64,000 bases of DNA from Bacillus sp. AFS073361 (GCF_002567005.1 NZ_NUZU01000013.1:155721-219720); one strand, 5' to 3'; shown: positions 52,396 through 62,277, counted from the first letter of the stretch. The notes: a model not told the origin generated them from the letters alone. Made by a program: numbers and translations.

Positions 52396-53907
52396 ATGAG
52401 TATCCCTACTGGAAAGATTACCAAAGAAGATTCACGAAAAAAGCAAACAAAAAAACCACTAGTATTAGCATCAGTGATGTTAGCAATGTTTATGGGAGCG
52501 ATTGAAGCCACGATTGTTTCCACTGCTATGCCGGCCATAGTTGCAGACCTAGGCGGATTCACCCTTTATAGCTGGGTATTTTCTGCGTACTTATTAATGA
52601 ATTCTGTAACCGTGCTCATCTATGGGAAATTATCTGACTTATTCGGTCGGAAACCAATACTTACAATCGGTATTATATTCTTTTTAATCGGTTCGATACT
52701 ATGTGGGTTCGCTACTTCCATGAAAATGTTGATAGTATTTCGTTTGATTCAAGGGTTTGGCGCTGGGGCTGTAACGCCAATCGCGACAACCATCGTTGGT
52801 GATATCTACACTACTGAGGAAAGAGCGAAAATTCAGGGATATCTATCTAGTGTTTGGGGTATTTCGGCAATTACAGGACCAGCAGTTGGGGGATTACTTG
52901 TTCAATATGTTAGCTGGCATTATGTTTTCTGGATTAACATTCCACTTGGGATTCTTTCATTAGTGGGTCTCTGGATGTTTTTACATGAAGATATCAGTAA
53001 GAAAAAACATGAGATAGATTATCTTGGTGCGCTATTGATGACGTTCATGATCTCTTCGCTGATGTTTATTCTTGTGGAGGGTGGAAGCCGCTTTGCTTGG
53101 GATTCATGGCAGACACTTAGTTTATTTGCATTTTGTGCCTTAACATTCCTTTTGTTCGTGCTTCAAGAGAGCCGTGCTAAGGAGCCAGTTATGCCATTTT
53201 CGCTATGGAAAGAACGTTCAATTCTTATCGCTAACACAACATCGCTTACAACAGGTATTATGTTAATTGGAATCTCCAGCTTTTTACCAACATTTGTCCA
53301 AGGTGTGATGGAACAAACCCCTATTGTCGCAGGATTTACATTGACAACGATGTCAATAGGCTGGCCTATCGCATCCACTCTAGCAGGACGATGGTTAATT
53401 ACCATTGGCTATCGAAAAACTTCGATTATTGGCGGGGTGTCCTTAATCATCGGCAGTATAACTTTTGTGACAATGTTAGCATCATCTGGGCCGTTATGGG
53501 CAGCGTTGGGTTCATTTTTGGTAGGATTAGGGATGGGCTTAACATCAACAGCATTTATTGTCTCGATTCAAAGTACTGTTCGTTGGGAACAAAGAGGAAT
53601 CGCCACCGCATCTAATATGTTTATGCGGAATCTTGGAAATACAATTGGTGCCGCATTACTAGGAGGTATCCTAAATAATCGGCTAAGTCAGTATTTCAGC
53701 CAAAATAGACATTCATATTCAGTGGATGATGTCAATATCCTCTTAAAATCTACTGAACGAGACCAACTCTCAGAATCAGCCCGAAGTATCTTACAGAATG
53801 GATTGACCCATTCCCTTCACTTTGTTTATTATGTTGTCCTTGCATTTGCTGTTATTAGTTTACTATTAATATTATTTATACCGAAAAAGATTGATAGCTC
53901 TGTGTAA
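52396..53907 (+). CDS. MFS drug transporter, DHA2 (14-TM) type
   Basis: 503 aa, about 14 membrane segments. DHA2 markers: the motif-A loop GKLSDLFGRKPILTIG and motif C around GISAITGPAVGGLLVQY. It exports drugs or toxic amphiphiles with protons; substrate unknown. It starts 16 bp after the cbpB terminator and is followed by its own terminator. B. subtilis has no such gene between ykuL and ccpC, so it is an insertion relative to that order. GAGGTGGTAAT precedes the ATG. Confidence 0.87.
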   Translation: MSIPTGKITKEDSRKKQTKKPLVLASVMLAMFMGAIEATIVSTAMPAIVADLGGFTLYSWVFSAYLLMNSVTVLIYGKLSDLFGRKPILTIGIIFFLIGSILCGFATSMKMLIVFRLIQGFGAGAVTPIATTIVGDIYTTEERAKIQGYLSSVWGISAITGPAVGGLLVQYVSWHYVFWINIPLGILSLVGLWMFLHEDISKKKHEIDYLGALLMTFMISSLMFILVEGGSRFAWDSWQTLSLFAFCALTFLLFVLQESRAKEPVMPFSLWKERSILIANTTSLTTGIMLIGISSFLPTFVQGVMEQTPIVAGFTLTTMSIGWPIASTLAGRWLITIGYRKTSIIGGVSLIIGSITFVTMLASSGPLWAALGSFLVGLGMGLTSTAFIVSIQSTVRWEQRGIATASNMFMRNLGNTIGAALLGGILNNRLSQYFSQNRHSYSVDDVNILLKSTERDQLSESARSILQNGLTHSLHFVYYVVLAFAVISLLLILFIPKKIDSSV

Positions 53908-53927
53908 CTTCACAGGGCTTTTTTTAA
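53895..53927 (+). terminator. Terminator of the MFS gene
   Basis: AGCTCTGTG-TAACTT-CACAGGGCT stem with T7. Confidence 0.85.
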
Positions 53928-53939
53928 GGAGTGGTCCGT

Positions 53940-54827
53940 TTGTCCTCATTATCTGAATTTCAGCTACTATCTGTATTGGCTCAGGAAATGAATATGCGAA
54001 AGGCGTCGGAACGACTATTTGTTTCACAACCCGCCCTTTCACAACGCTTGCAAACAATTGAAAAAGATTGGGGCACTAAACTATTTATTCGCTCACAAAA
54101 AGGTTTATCACTAACTCCTGCTGGTGAACATGTCATTGAATTTGTCAATGATGTACTTACCAAGCAAGAAAAGGTTCGTGAAACTATTTATTCTCTCCAA
54201 TCGGGGGTGTCAGGCACTTTAAAAATTGCTGTTGCTTCGATTGTAGGGCAAAACTGGCTTCCGCAGGTGTTAAAGAAATTTATTGATAGATACCCTCAAG
54301 TTAAGATTTCATTAGTGACCGGATGGAGCAGCGAAATTTTAAAATTCTTATATGAGGACCAAGTTCATATTGGAATTATTCGGGGAACTCCTGATTGGAA
54401 AGGGGTTAAGGTTCACCTTTTTAATGACCCGTTATATTTAGTTGACAGGGAAATTACTAGTCCTGAACAAGTGTTACATACAGACCGTCCCTTCATTCAA
54501 TTTAAAAGTGATTCAAATTATTATCAAGAAATTCAGGATTGGTGGATGAGAAATTTTAAGACTTCACCAAAAAGAACAGTAGTCGTCGATCAAATTGAAA
54601 CCTGTAAACAAATGGCCTTTAATGGTATCGGTTATGCTATACTACCGGCGATAACATTAACGAAAACTGACAGGGAAATTTTCAAAATACCGCTTGTAGA
54701 TGAGAATAATCACCCCTTAAAACGTGATACATGGCTTTTGGGCTATGAATCAGCCTTTCAACTAAAGCAAGTTAAAGCTTTTGTCGAATTAATTAAGGAA
54801 TATATCGCAGAATCTTCAGAAGAATAA
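53940..54827 (+). CDS. ccpC: LysR-family regulator CcpC
   Basis: 295 aa from a TTG start behind AAGGAG; a GTG three codons upstream would place that site too close. N-terminal winged HTH (MNMRKASERLFVSQPALSQRLQTIEK). The effector domain has ITGWSSEIL-like VTGWSSEILKFLYEDQVH and QIETCKQMAFNGIGYAILP, near-identical to B. subtilis CcpC. CcpC represses citrate synthase and aconitase genes in glucose and responds to citrate. The targets are not in this window. Confidence 0.92.
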   Translation: MSSLSEFQLLSVLAQEMNMRKASERLFVSQPALSQRLQTIEKDWGTKLFIRSQKGLSLTPAGEHVIEFVNDVLTKQEKVRETIYSLQSGVSGTLKIAVASIVGQNWLPQVLKKFIDRYPQVKISLVTGWSSEILKFLYEDQVHIGIIRGTPDWKGVKVHLFNDPLYLVDREITSPEQVLHTDRPFIQFKSDSNYYQEIQDWWMRNFKTSPKRTVVVDQIETCKQMAFNGIGYAILPAITLTKTDREIFKIPLVDENNHPLKRDTWLLGYESAFQLKQVKAFVELIKEYIAESSEE

Positions 54828-54903
54828 GGTGGTTTTTCCTTGTTTTCAGTTCTTTTGTTTGATAAAGTAATTTTTAGTAACGACAACAATAGGGGGCCTA
54901 CTA

Positions 54904-55614
54904 ATGAAAATGATGGATGCAAATGAAATTATTTCTTTTATTCAAAATAGCAAAAAATCTACACCAGTAAAGGTTTATGTAAAAGGTCAATTAGAGGGTA
55001 TTGATTTTGGTAATGATACAAAAACTTTTATTAATGGGAATACTGGTGTTCTTTTTGGTGAGTGGTCTGATATTAATGAAATATTAGAAGCGAATAAAGC
55101 AAATATTGAAGATTATGTAGTTGAAAATGACCGCCGTAATTCTGCAATCCCTTTATTAGATATGAAGCATATTAATGCACGAATCGAGCCAGGTGTTGTT
55201 ATCCGTGATCAAGTAGAGATTGGGGATAATGCAGTTATTATGATGGGGTCTGTTATCAATATTGGTGCAGTGATTGGCGAAAAATCCATGATTGATATGG
55301 GTGTTGTCCTTGGCGGCAGAGCAACGGTTGGAAAGAATTGTCATATTGGAGCTGGAACAGTATTAGCGGGAGTAATTGAACCACCATCTGCTAAGCCAGT
55401 TGTAATTGAAGATGACGTTCTTATTGGTGCAAATGCCGTGGTCCTTGAGGGGGTAACAGTTGGACAAGGTTCAGTAGTTGCTGCAGGTGCAGTAGTTACT
55501 CAAGATGTAGCGCCGTACACAGTTGTAGCTGGTATGCCTGCTAGGAAAATAAAAGACATCGATGAAAAAACAAAATCGAAAACTGAAATTATGCAAGAAC
55601 TTCGACAACTATAA
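54904..55614 (+). CDS. dapH: Tetrahydrodipicolinate N-acetyltransferase
   Basis: 236 aa. N-terminal DapH domain ([16 protein letters not shown]) and a left-handed beta helix of hexapeptide repeats ([10 protein letters not shown]-type and [20 protein letters not shown]). It acetylates tetrahydrodipicolinate with acetyl-CoA in the acetylase branch to meso-diaminopimelate and lysine. GGGGGCCTACTA lies upstream. dapL follows after a terminator-like stem. Very close to B. subtilis YkuQ. Confidence 0.97.
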   Translation: MKMMDANEIISFIQNSKKSTPVKVYVKGQLEGIDFGNDTKTFINGNTGVLFGEWSDINEILEANKANIEDYVVENDRRNSAIPLLDMKHINARIEPGVVIRDQVEIGDNAVIMMGSVINIGAVIGEKSMIDMGVVLGGRATVGKNCHIGAGTVLAGVIEPPSAKPVVIEDDVLIGANAVVLEGVTVGQGSVVAAGAVVTQDVAPYTVVAGMPARKIKDIDEKTKSKTEIMQELRQL

Positions 55615-55657
55615 AAGCGGAATTGCCTAGAGGTACTAGGGTTAGATAATAAAAGTG

Positions 55658-55687
55658 GAAGCGTGGATCTTTTCCACGCTTCTTTTA
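55658..55687 (+). terminator. Terminator-like stem between dapH and dapL
   Basis: GAAGCGTGG-ATCTTTT-CCACGCTTC stem with TTTTA. Just before the dapL ribosome binding site, so read-through may be limited. Confidence 0.65.
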
Positions 55688-55707
55688 TAGGGGGGAAAGG
55701 TAATTAA

Positions 55708-56829
55708 ATGAATCATTTTATCAAAATCCGCCGTGACCTTCATCAAATTCCAGAACTAGGATTCCAAGAGTTTAAAACACAGGCATACTTGTTAAATTAC
55801 CTTGAATCTTTGCCACAAGACCGTATGACCATAAAGAAATGGAAGACTGGTTTGTTTGTTAAGATCCACGGTATCGATCCTCATAAAACAATTGGTTATA
55901 GAACAGATATTGATGGATTACCTATAAGTGAAGATACAGACTTACCCTTTTCATCTACACATAATGACAAGATGCATGCTTGTGGCCATGATTTTCACAT
56001 GAGCATTGCTCTTGGGGTACTTACTTATTTCACAGAGAATCCAATTAAAGATGACCTTTTATTTGTTTTCCAACCGGCCGAGGAAGGACCTGGCGGAGCA
56101 GAACCAATGTTAAAATCAGAAGAAATGCAAAAATGGAAGCCAGACCTGATTTTTGCCTTACATATTGCACCAGAGTATCCCGTTGGATCAATAGCATTGA
56201 AGGAAGGGTTATTATTTGCAAATACCTCTGAATTGTTTATTGATCTAAAGGGCAAGGGGGGGCATGCAGCAAGACCGCACGAAACGAATGATATGGTTGT
56301 TGCCGCATGTTCATTGGTCAATCAGCTCCAAACCATTGTTTCGAGAAATGTTGACCCATTAGATAGTGCTGTTATAACCATAGGGAAAATTACTGGAGGC
56401 ACAGTTCAAAATATTATTGCTGAAAATGCAAGACTGGAAGGAACGATTAGATCGCTTTCAGCTGAATCAATGAAAAAGGTTAAACATCGCATTGAAGCAA
56501 TTGTTAAAGGAATCGAAGCAGGCTTTGAATGTGAAGTCTCAATCGATTATGGTTCGATGTATCATCAAGTATATAACACGGAGTCGATCACAAGAGACTT
56601 TATGCAATATATTGAAGAAGAAACCAATGTGGATGTCATTGAGTGTAAGGAAGCGATGACAGGTGAAGACTTTGGTTATATGTTAAAAGAAATCCCCGGG
56701 CTTATGTTTTGGCTTGGTGTAGAATCACCATATGGATTGCACCATGCAAAGTTAAATCCACAGGAAGAAGCAATAGGTGTAGCAATTAAAGTTATTAGAT
56801 CTTATTTTTCTCATCTGGGGAATAGATAA
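55708..56829 (+). CDS. dapL: N-acetyldiaminopimelate deacetylase
   Basis: 373 aa M20 peptidase-fold amidohydrolase. Metal ligands are visible in [14 protein letters not shown] (His/Asp), [11 protein letters not shown] (Glu) and [12 protein letters not shown] (dimer-domain His). It releases LL-diaminopimelate from the acetylated form made by DapH and PatA. GGGGGGAAAGGTAATTA precedes the ATG. Orthologue of B. subtilis YkuR. Confidence 0.95.
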   Translation: MNHFIKIRRDLHQIPELGFQEFKTQAYLLNYLESLPQDRMTIKKWKTGLFVKIHGIDPHKTIGYRTDIDGLPISEDTDLPFSSTHNDKMHACGHDFHMSIALGVLTYFTENPIKDDLLFVFQPAEEGPGGAEPMLKSEEMQKWKPDLIFALHIAPEYPVGSIALKEGLLFANTSELFIDLKGKGGHAARPHETNDMVVAACSLVNQLQTIVSRNVDPLDSAVITIGKITGGTVQNIIAENARLEGTIRSLSAESMKKVKHRIEAIVKGIEAGFECEVSIDYGSMYHQVYNTESITRDFMQYIEEETNVDVIECKEAMTGEDFGYMLKEIPGLMFWLGVESPYGLHHAKLNPQEEAIGVAIKVIRSYFSHLGNR

Positions 56830-57000
56830 GCAGGCTGATTATTTTATTCTGATTCGCAATCATGATAAAATAAAAGAGAATTAAAAGGGAAATTGTTACA
56901 TATCGTCGTTTTATTCTGAAGTAAATAGGGTAAACTTATGGAGGGGAAATAGGGTTATAATTAATAATAATTATTTAATTAAATTGATTATAATTTAATA

Positions 57001-57029
57001 TTGACTCGAAATAAGTTCTACCCTATAAT
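57001..57029 (+). promoter_or_regulatory. Sigma-A promoter of the peroxiredoxin gene
   Basis: TTGACT (57001-57006), 17 bp, TATAAT (57024-57029), 65 bp before the ATG. Upstream lies a stretch of AT-rich imperfect dyads (56955-56998) that might hold a repressor site, but no consensus box matches well. Confidence 0.75.
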
Positions 57030-57094
57030 TAGTATTGTGATAAAGGATAGCAAATGAGAATTGCTATAACCACTTAATATTTGGAGGGATTTGA

Positions 57095-57643
57095 ATGCCT
57101 GAACGTATGGTAGGTAAACAAGCACCACGTTTTGAAATGGATGCAGTATTGCCAAACAAAGAATTTGGTAAAGTAAGTCTAGAAGAAAACATGAAAAACG
57201 ATAAGTGGACTGTATTATTCTTCTATCCAATGGACTTTACATTTGTTTGTCCAACTGAAATCACAGCTTTATCAGACCGCTATGAAGAGTTTGATGATTT
57301 AGATGCAGTTGTTATTGGTGCATCTACTGATACTATTCATACTCACCTTGCTTGGATCAAAACAGACCGTAAAGAAAATGGTCTTGGTGATTTAAACTAC
57401 GCATTAGCAGCTGATACTAACCATGTTGTAGCTCGTGACTATGGTGTTCTAATTGAAGAGGAAGGGATCGCATTACGCGGATTATTCATTATCAGCCCTG
57501 AAGGTGAATTAATGTATTCTGTTGTGAACCACAACAATATCGGCCGTGATGTTGATGAAACTCTTCGTGTACTTCAAGCATTACAAACTGGTGGTCTTTG
57601 CCCAGCTAACTGGAAGCCTGGACAAGCTACATTGAATGTATAA
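57095..57643 (+). CDS. ykuU: 2-Cys peroxiredoxin YkuU
   Basis: 182 aa. Peroxidatic Cys in DFTFVCPTEITALSD (about residue 50) and resolving Cys in GGLCPANW near the C-terminus: a typical 2-Cys AhpC/Prx1-type protein. It reduces hydrogen peroxide and alkyl hydroperoxides using thioredoxin-like donors. TTGGAGGGATTTGA precedes the ATG. ykuV, a thiol-disulfide protein, follows after a terminator. Confidence 0.92.
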   Translation: MPERMVGKQAPRFEMDAVLPNKEFGKVSLEENMKNDKWTVLFFYPMDFTFVCPTEITALSDRYEEFDDLDAVVIGASTDTIHTHLAWIKTDRKENGLGDLNYALAADTNHVVARDYGVLIEEEGIALRGLFIISPEGELMYSVVNHNNIGRDVDETLRVLQALQTGGLCPANWKPGQATLNV

Positions 57644-57660
57644 TTTGTAGAAAATAGATT

Positions 57661-57691
57661 GACCTAACCTATTATAGTGTTAGGTCTTTTT
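57661..57691 (+). terminator. Terminator of ykuU
   Basis: GACCTAAC-CTATTATA-GTGTTAGGTC stem with T5. Confidence 0.8.
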
Positions 57692-57707
57692 AATAGGGGG
57701 ATACCAC

Positions 57708-58163
57708 ATGAAATTACGTGAACCAATGCCAGAATTAACCGGGGCTGTTGAATGGTTAAATGGTGAAGTAACAAAGTCTGACCTTATCGGTGAAAAACCA
57801 ACATTAATCCATTTTTGGTCGGTCAGCTGCCATCTTTGTAAAGAAGCAATGCCTCAAGTCAACCAATTTCGTGATGATTTTAAGGACAAATTAAATGTGG
57901 TTGCTGTTCATATGCCGCGTTCTGAAAACGATTTGAATATCGAGGAAATTAAACAAGTAGCCGCAGAACATGGTATCAATCAACCGATTTTTGTAGACAG
58001 TGAACATAAGTTAACAGAAGCGTTCGAAAATCAATATGTCCCTGCGTATTATGTCTTTGACCGTGAAGGGAAGCTCCGTCATTTCCAAGCAGGTGGAAGC
58101 GGCATGAAAATGCTCGAGAAACGTGTAAACCGTGTCTTGGATGAATTGGAAAAAACAGAATAA
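57708..58163 (+). CDS. ykuV: Thioredoxin-like protein YkuV
   Basis: 151 aa. Thioredoxin/AhpC-TSA fold with CHLCKEAMP (CxxC) in the second strand region HFWSVSCHLC, as in B. subtilis YkuV, a cytoplasmic thiol-disulfide oxidoreductase. Probably reduces disulfides alongside YkuU. AGGGGGATACCAC precedes the ATG. No signal peptide. Confidence 0.9.
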   Translation: MKLREPMPELTGAVEWLNGEVTKSDLIGEKPTLIHFWSVSCHLCKEAMPQVNQFRDDFKDKLNVVAVHMPRSENDLNIEEIKQVAAEHGINQPIFVDSEHKLTEAFENQYVPAYYVFDREGKLRHFQAGGSGMKMLEKRVNRVLDELEKTE

Positions 58164-58173
58164 TAACCATTGA

Positions 58174-58209
58174 AAAGCTGCCCGTTGTAATTCAACGGGC
58201 AGCTTTTTT
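58174..58209 (+). terminator. Terminator of ykuV
   Basis: AAAGCTGCCCGTTG-TAATT-CAACGGGCAGCTTTTTT stem. Confidence 0.9.
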
Positions 58210-58303
58210 ATATGACTGTAACCTTGCAGCCTTTTACTCGTCGGTATTTATAAGTAAATATTTATACATGCCATAACAATAAGAATTAAAGGGGTGTTTG
58301 AAG

Positions 58304-59212
58304 ATGAAAAATAGAATACGAAGGTTACCTATCCTATTTATTATCTTATTAATTTGTATTGCTGGTTGCAGTGCGGGCAGTGAGGAAAAAAGTGAAAAAA
58401 TGTCTCAAAGTAATGATGTGGCTTTAAATAAAGCTCAATCAGGAAGTAGCGAGCAAGCAGACTTTTATTCAGGTGAATCGGGAAAGGCGGAAAAACCAAC
58501 TGAACCCAATAATATAAAAATTCAAAACCAAATGGTCATTTATCAAGCGGATCTCGAACTACGTGTAAAAAAATTCGATAAAACGGTCCAAACTCTTGAA
58601 GAGAAAGTAATCAAATATGGTGGCTATATTACTGAGTCCAATGTGTACAAAGAGGGGAAGGAGCAAGTAAGTGGCAGCATTAGAATAAGAATACCACAAA
58701 AAAACTTTCAAGCTTTTTTACATGATGCAGAGAGCCAAGCTGCTGAGGTTCTGCATAGAAGCATTACGGGGCAGGATGTAACGGAGGAATATGTTGATCT
58801 TGAATCAAGATTAAAATCAAAAAGGGTAGTGGAAGAGCGGTTAACAGCATTCATGAAAAGTGCTGTAAAGACAGAAGATTTATTGAAAATCTCTGCTGAT
58901 TTAGCAGTTGTCCAAGAGGAAATCGAGGCCATTGAAGGAAAGATGAAATTCTTAGAAAATCAAACATCCCTATCGACGGTTAACATCACTTTATATGAAA
59001 AAAGCGTAGTTATTCCAACGATCGATAAAGACAAGTTAAATACTTGGGAAAAAACAAAAAAACAATTTATGAAAAGTATCAATATGTTGTTGGCTGGCTT
59101 ATCAAGTTTAGTTGTATTGATTATTGGCAATATCCCTATCATAGCTATTTTATTATTATTAGGATTTCTTTTCGTTTTCTTTTATAGAAAGAAGAAAAAC
59201 AGACCTGAGTAA
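58304..59212 (+). CDS. DUF4349 lipoprotein
   Basis: 302 aa from the ATG after AAGGGGTG. Lipobox CIAGC (Cys 22). After a Ser/Glu-rich linker a DUF4349 domain follows (IYQADLELRVKKFDKTVQTL ... YGGYITESNVYKEG, with two long coiled-coil helices from about residue 150 to 215). One transmembrane helix (about 260-285) then precedes a basic tail KKKNRPE. Membrane-anchored at both ends. Function unknown. It lies between ykuV and ktrC. Confidence 0.8.
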   Translation: MKNRIRRLPILFIILLICIAGCSAGSEEKSEKMSQSNDVALNKAQSGSSEQADFYSGESGKAEKPTEPNNIKIQNQMVIYQADLELRVKKFDKTVQTLEEKVIKYGGYITESNVYKEGKEQVSGSIRIRIPQKNFQAFLHDAESQAAEVLHRSITGQDVTEEYVDLESRLKSKRVVEERLTAFMKSAVKTEDLLKISADLAVVQEEIEAIEGKMKFLENQTSLSTVNITLYEKSVVIPTIDKDKLNTWEKTKKQFMKSINMLLAGLSSLVVLIIGNIPIIAILLLLGFLFVFFYRKKKNRPE

Positions 59213-59295
59213 ATAGAAGTACCATACTATATATCTTTAATGAATAATGCTAAAATGGATCATAGTAAGAATGTTTGATGCAGAGGGGTAATACT

Positions 59296-59955
59296 ATGAA
59301 AATGAGCTTTGCAGTCATTGGGCTGGGCCGATTCGGTGGAAGTATTTGCCGTACACTGACCGATGAGGGGATGGAAGTACTGGCAATTGATAAAAATGAG
59401 GAACGTGTCAATGAATATGCTATGATTGCTTCCCATGCAGTTGTAGGTGATACAACAGACGAAGCCGTTTTAAAAAGCTTAGGGATCCGGAACTTTGATC
59501 ATGTAATCGTTGCTATTGGCGATGATATTCAATCAAGCATACTAACAACCCTTATTCTAAAAGAACTAGGTGTCGTACGTATTACAGTAAAGGCTCAAAA
59601 CGATTACCATGAAAAAGTCCTTCGTAAAATTGGAGCAGACAGTGTTGTTCACCCAGAAAGAGATATGGGAAGACGTATAGCAAACAATATGGCCTCTAGT
59701 AACGTTGTTGACTATCTTGAACTTTCAGATGAACACAGTATTGTTGAAATTGTCGCGAATGGAAGACTTAGTGGTCATACGATTATGGATTTGGACATTC
59801 GGAAGAGATATGGTTTGAATATTGTTGCTATTAAAAGAGGAGAAGAGATTATTGTTTCTCCACAAGCGAAAGAAACCTTTCACGCTAATGATGTGTTAAT
59901 TGTAATCGGAACAGACCAGGATATCGATCGATTTGAAAAAAAGGTATTGGAATAA
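59296..59955 (+). CDS. ktrC: Potassium uptake gating protein KtrC
   Basis: 219 aa from the ATG behind GAGGGGTAATACT. N-terminal RCK domain with the Rossmann motif VIGLGRFGGSICRTLTDEG and Asp in AIDKNEERV. The C-terminal RCK_C (TrkA_C) domain starts at about residue 140. KtrC gates the low-affinity Ktr channel with KtrD and binds ATP/ADP and c-di-AMP. Gene order ktrC-(adeC)-rnjA matches B. subtilis ykqB. The structured repeat replaces adeC. KtrA, its paralogue, is less likely because of this position. Confidence 0.88.
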   Translation: MKMSFAVIGLGRFGGSICRTLTDEGMEVLAIDKNEERVNEYAMIASHAVVGDTTDEAVLKSLGIRNFDHVIVAIGDDIQSSILTTLILKELGVVRITVKAQNDYHEKVLRKIGADSVVHPERDMGRRIANNMASSNVVDYLELSDEHSIVEIVANGRLSGHTIMDLDIRKRYGLNIVAIKRGEEIIVSPQAKETFHANDVLIVIGTDQDIDRFEKKVLE

Positions 59956-60082
59956 GAAAAGCGGAAGCGCCTTGCTCAGGGGCGACAGGCATAAGACGAG
60001 CAGGCGTGAAGGTTGTTCTTTAACCTTCATGTCTGATTGGCTAATGACCCCGAGCCCCTAGGCGCTGGAGCTAGACAATAAA
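59956..60082. repeat. Structured intergenic repeat
   Basis: About 125 bp. GCGGAAGCGCC at the left and GGCGCTGGAGC at the right pair, as do GCTCAGGGG and CCCCGAGC, around an inner GAAGGTT-GTTCTTT-AACCTTC hairpin. The left boundary sequence GAAAAGCGGAAGCGCC is repeated at 60083 in the following hairpin. No coding frame. It resembles widely scattered short repeats of Bacillaceae, but I have no second copy in this window. Confidence 0.65.
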
Positions 60083-60120
60083 GAAAAGCGGAAGCGCCCC
60101 TACAGGTGCTTCCGCTTCTC
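60083..60120 (-). terminator. Terminator of rnjA
   Basis: AAGCGGAAGC-GCCCCTACAGGT-GCTTCCGCTT ten-base stem directly after the rnjA stop on the minus strand. It appears to be derived from the neighbouring repeat. Confidence 0.7.
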
Positions 60121-60127
60121 TTATTAT

Positions 60128-61795
60128 TTACACTTCCATAATGATTGGTAAGATCATTGGTCTGCGTTTTGTTTTTTCGTACAGGAAAGGAGCTAATGTA
60201 TCGGTAATTTCGTTTTTAATTTCCGACCATTGGCTTGTCTTTCTTTCCATTACCCTATTCAAGTGTTTGGTGATGAGGTTCTGTGCGTCATTGATTAAAT
60301 CGCCTGATTCTCGCATATAAACAAATCCACGTGAAATTAAATCTGGTCCTGATGCAATTTTAAATTCTTTCATATTAATACTTACCACCACAACCACTAA
60401 CCCCTCTTCTGAGAGGATCCTACGGTCACGTAAGACGATATTTCCGATGTCGCCTACTCCGCTGCCATCAATATAAACGGAACCAGATGGGATCTTTCCT
60501 GCAACTTGTGCTGTATCCTCGGAAAGAGCTAATACTTCACCATTATCCATGATAAAACAGTTTTCTTCTTGTACGCCACAATCAACGGCAATCTTAGCAT
60601 GCATTCTTTGCATACGATATTCACCATGAATAGGCATAAAGAACTTCGGTCTGATTAAGCGAAGCATAAGCTTTTGTTCTTCCTGTCCACCGTGACCAGA
60701 GGTATGAATATTGCTGAGTTTTCCGTGAATGACTTCAGCACCTGCTCTGTAGAGCATATTAATAGTTCTGCTCACGCTGATTGTGTTCCCAGGAATTGGT
60801 GAAGATGAAAATACAACGGTATCTCCGGGAATGATTTGAATTTGTCTGTGTGTACCATTTGCAATTCTTGATAGGGCAGCCATCGCCTCGCCCTGACTTC
60901 CAGTACAAAGGATGGTAACTTTATCAGCAGGCAGTCGATTAATTTGATTTGCTTCAATAAAGGTCTCTTTAGGTGCATTAATATACCCTAACTCAAGTCC
61001 AATATTTATGGCAGCTTCCATGCTTCGTCCAAAAACTGCTACTTTCCTTCCATATACCACGGCAGCCTCTACTACTTGCTGCAATCGGTGAATATTCGAT
61101 GCAAAGGTAGCAAATATAATTCGGCCATCCACTTTACGGAAAATATCGTTAATACTTTCGCCTACGCGGCGTTCTGACATCGTAAATTCAGGTATTTCAC
61201 TATTCGTACTGTCTGAGAGTAAACAAAGTACGCCTTCCTTACCGATTTCGGCCATTTTAGTTAAATTAGCTGGTTCACCGACAGGAGTAAAATCAAATTT
61301 AAAATCACCAGTATGAACAATTTGACCTGGTGGTGTTTTAACAACAATTCCATAAGAATCAGGAATACTATGAGTGGTGCGGAAAAAAGTAACCGATGTT
61401 TTGCGGAACTTAATGACATCGTCTTCTTTTATATCAATCAGCTTTGCATTTCTTAATAAGCCGTGTTCTTCAAGTTTATTTTTAATTAATCCAAGAGCCA
61501 GTTTGCCTCCATAAATTGGAACATTGACTTCACGTAATAAATAGGGAATACCACCAATGTGGTCCTCGTGTCCATGAGTAATAAATAAACCTTTTATTTT
61601 TTCTTGATTTTTAACCAGATAGGTATAATCCGGAATAACATAATCAATGCCTAATAGCTCGTCCTCTGGAAATTTTATGCCGGCATCAATTAAAATTATT
61701 TCATCCTGGAACTGAACTGCATATGTGTTTTTGCCAATTTCGCCTAATCCACCCAGGGCAAAAACTGCAGTTTGATCATTCTTAACAAATTTCAT
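60128..61795 (-). CDS. rnjA: Ribonuclease J1
   Basis: 555 aa, standard length. Metallo-beta-lactamase/beta-CASP nuclease: HGHEDH with H74, H76, D78, H79; further metal ligands in [14 protein letters not shown]; beta-CASP block [12 protein letters not shown]-terminal dimerisation domain. RNase J1 is the major 5'-to-3' exonuclease and an endonuclease in RNA maturation and decay. rpoY lies 6 bp upstream, as in B. subtilis. Confidence 0.97.
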   Translation of the reverse strand: MKFVKNDQTAVFALGGLGEIGKNTYAVQFQDEIILIDAGIKFPEDELLGIDYVIPDYTYLVKNQEKIKGLFITHGHEDHIGGIPYLLREVNVPIYGGKLALGLIKNKLEEHGLLRNAKLIDIKEDDVIKFRKTSVTFFRTTHSIPDSYGIVVKTPPGQIVHTGDFKFDFTPVGEPANLTKMAEIGKEGVLCLLSDSTNSEIPEFTMSERRVGESINDIFRKVDGRIIFATFASNIHRLQQVVEAAVVYGRKVAVFGRSMEAAINIGLELGYINAPKETFIEANQINRLPADKVTILCTGSQGEAMAALSRIANGTHRQIQIIPGDTVVFSSSPIPGNTISVSRTINMLYRAGAEVIHGKLSNIHTSGHGGQEEQKLMLRLIRPKFFMPIHGEYRMQRMHAKIAVDCGVQEENCFIMDNGEVLALSEDTAQVAGKIPSGSVYIDGSGVGDIGNIVLRDRRILSEEGLVVVVVSINMKEFKIASGPDLISRGFVYMRESGDLINDAQNLITKHLNRVMERKTSQWSEIKNEITDTLAPFLYEKTKRRPMILPIIMEV

Positions 61796-61801
61796 AAATT
61801 A

Positions 61802-62011
61802 TCATTTCTCCAATACGTTATAGTCTTCATTTTGTTGTTCATAACTAAGGTGTGCTCCCTTAACTTCTTGAACGGATTCAACATTATAGCCACGGTCAGC
61901 AATTTTTGAACGGACGTCTCTTACTGATTCACCTTCAATAAAAAGGGTTTTTGTATTCTCTCTGACAGGTACTTCTGTGATGCTTTCCTGATAATATACT
62001 TTAAATATCAT
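61802..62011 (-). CDS. rpoY: RNA polymerase epsilon subunit
   Basis: 69 aa from the ATG behind TTAGGAGCG. YkzG/RpoY family: VYYQESITEVPVRENTKTLF then GYNVESVQEV. It binds RNA polymerase near the secondary channel, structurally like phage Gp2. Cotranscribed with rnjA. The frame extends 22 codons upstream, but without a ribosome binding site. Confidence 0.93.
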   Translation of the reverse strand: MIFKVYYQESITEVPVRENTKTLFIEGESVRDVRSKIADRGYNVESVQEVKGAHLSYEQQNEDYNVLEK

Positions 62012-62154
62012 TACAATATCGCTCCTAACTTGGGACATAGCTTTTTCTATTATATAAAACATTTTCATCTTTTTCATTTATTTTCTTTGGAAAACATTAG
62101 TCTTGTATGAAAAGTATGTAAAAAGAATCGTTGTTTTTACAATTTACAATAATG

Positions 62155-62185
62155 AAGGAGCCCTTCGCAAGTTTGAAGGGCCCTA
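62155..62185 (-). terminator. Possible terminator of the 23-aa gene
   Basis: GAGCCCTTC-GCAAGTTT-GAAGGGCCC stem (GCCCTTC/GAAGGGC core). The U-rich tail on the minus strand is imperfect (TTCATTATTG). Confidence 0.5.
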
Positions 62186-62205
62186 AATAAATTTAGGCAA
62201 TGTAT

Positions 62206-62277
62206 TTATGCAATAGATTTTTTTCGTAGTAAATCATTCCACTGTTTTAAGAGCTTCTTTCTAAGCTTCTTTAACAT
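62206..62277 (-). CDS. 23-codon gene for a very basic amphipathic peptide
   Basis: ATG with AAGGAGATGATCC directly upstream, an unusually strong site for a frame of this size. Product 23 aa, beginning MLKKLRKKLLKQW and ending LLRKKSIA. It has nine Lys/Arg against one Asp, and Leu/Ile/Trp spaced so that a helix would be amphipathic. Possible roles are a membrane-active peptide, a regulatory leader, or a small protein cofactor. Nothing similar is known to me. Downstream, GCCCTTC/GAAGGGC forms a terminator-like stem. Confidence 0.55.
   Translation of the reverse strand: MLKKLRKKLLKQWNDLLRKKSIA

Noticed and set aside
56955-56998. PerR box upstream of the peroxiredoxin gene ykuU
   Set aside because: AT-rich dyads are present but the best alignment to TTATAATNATTATAA has about three mismatches and no clear register.
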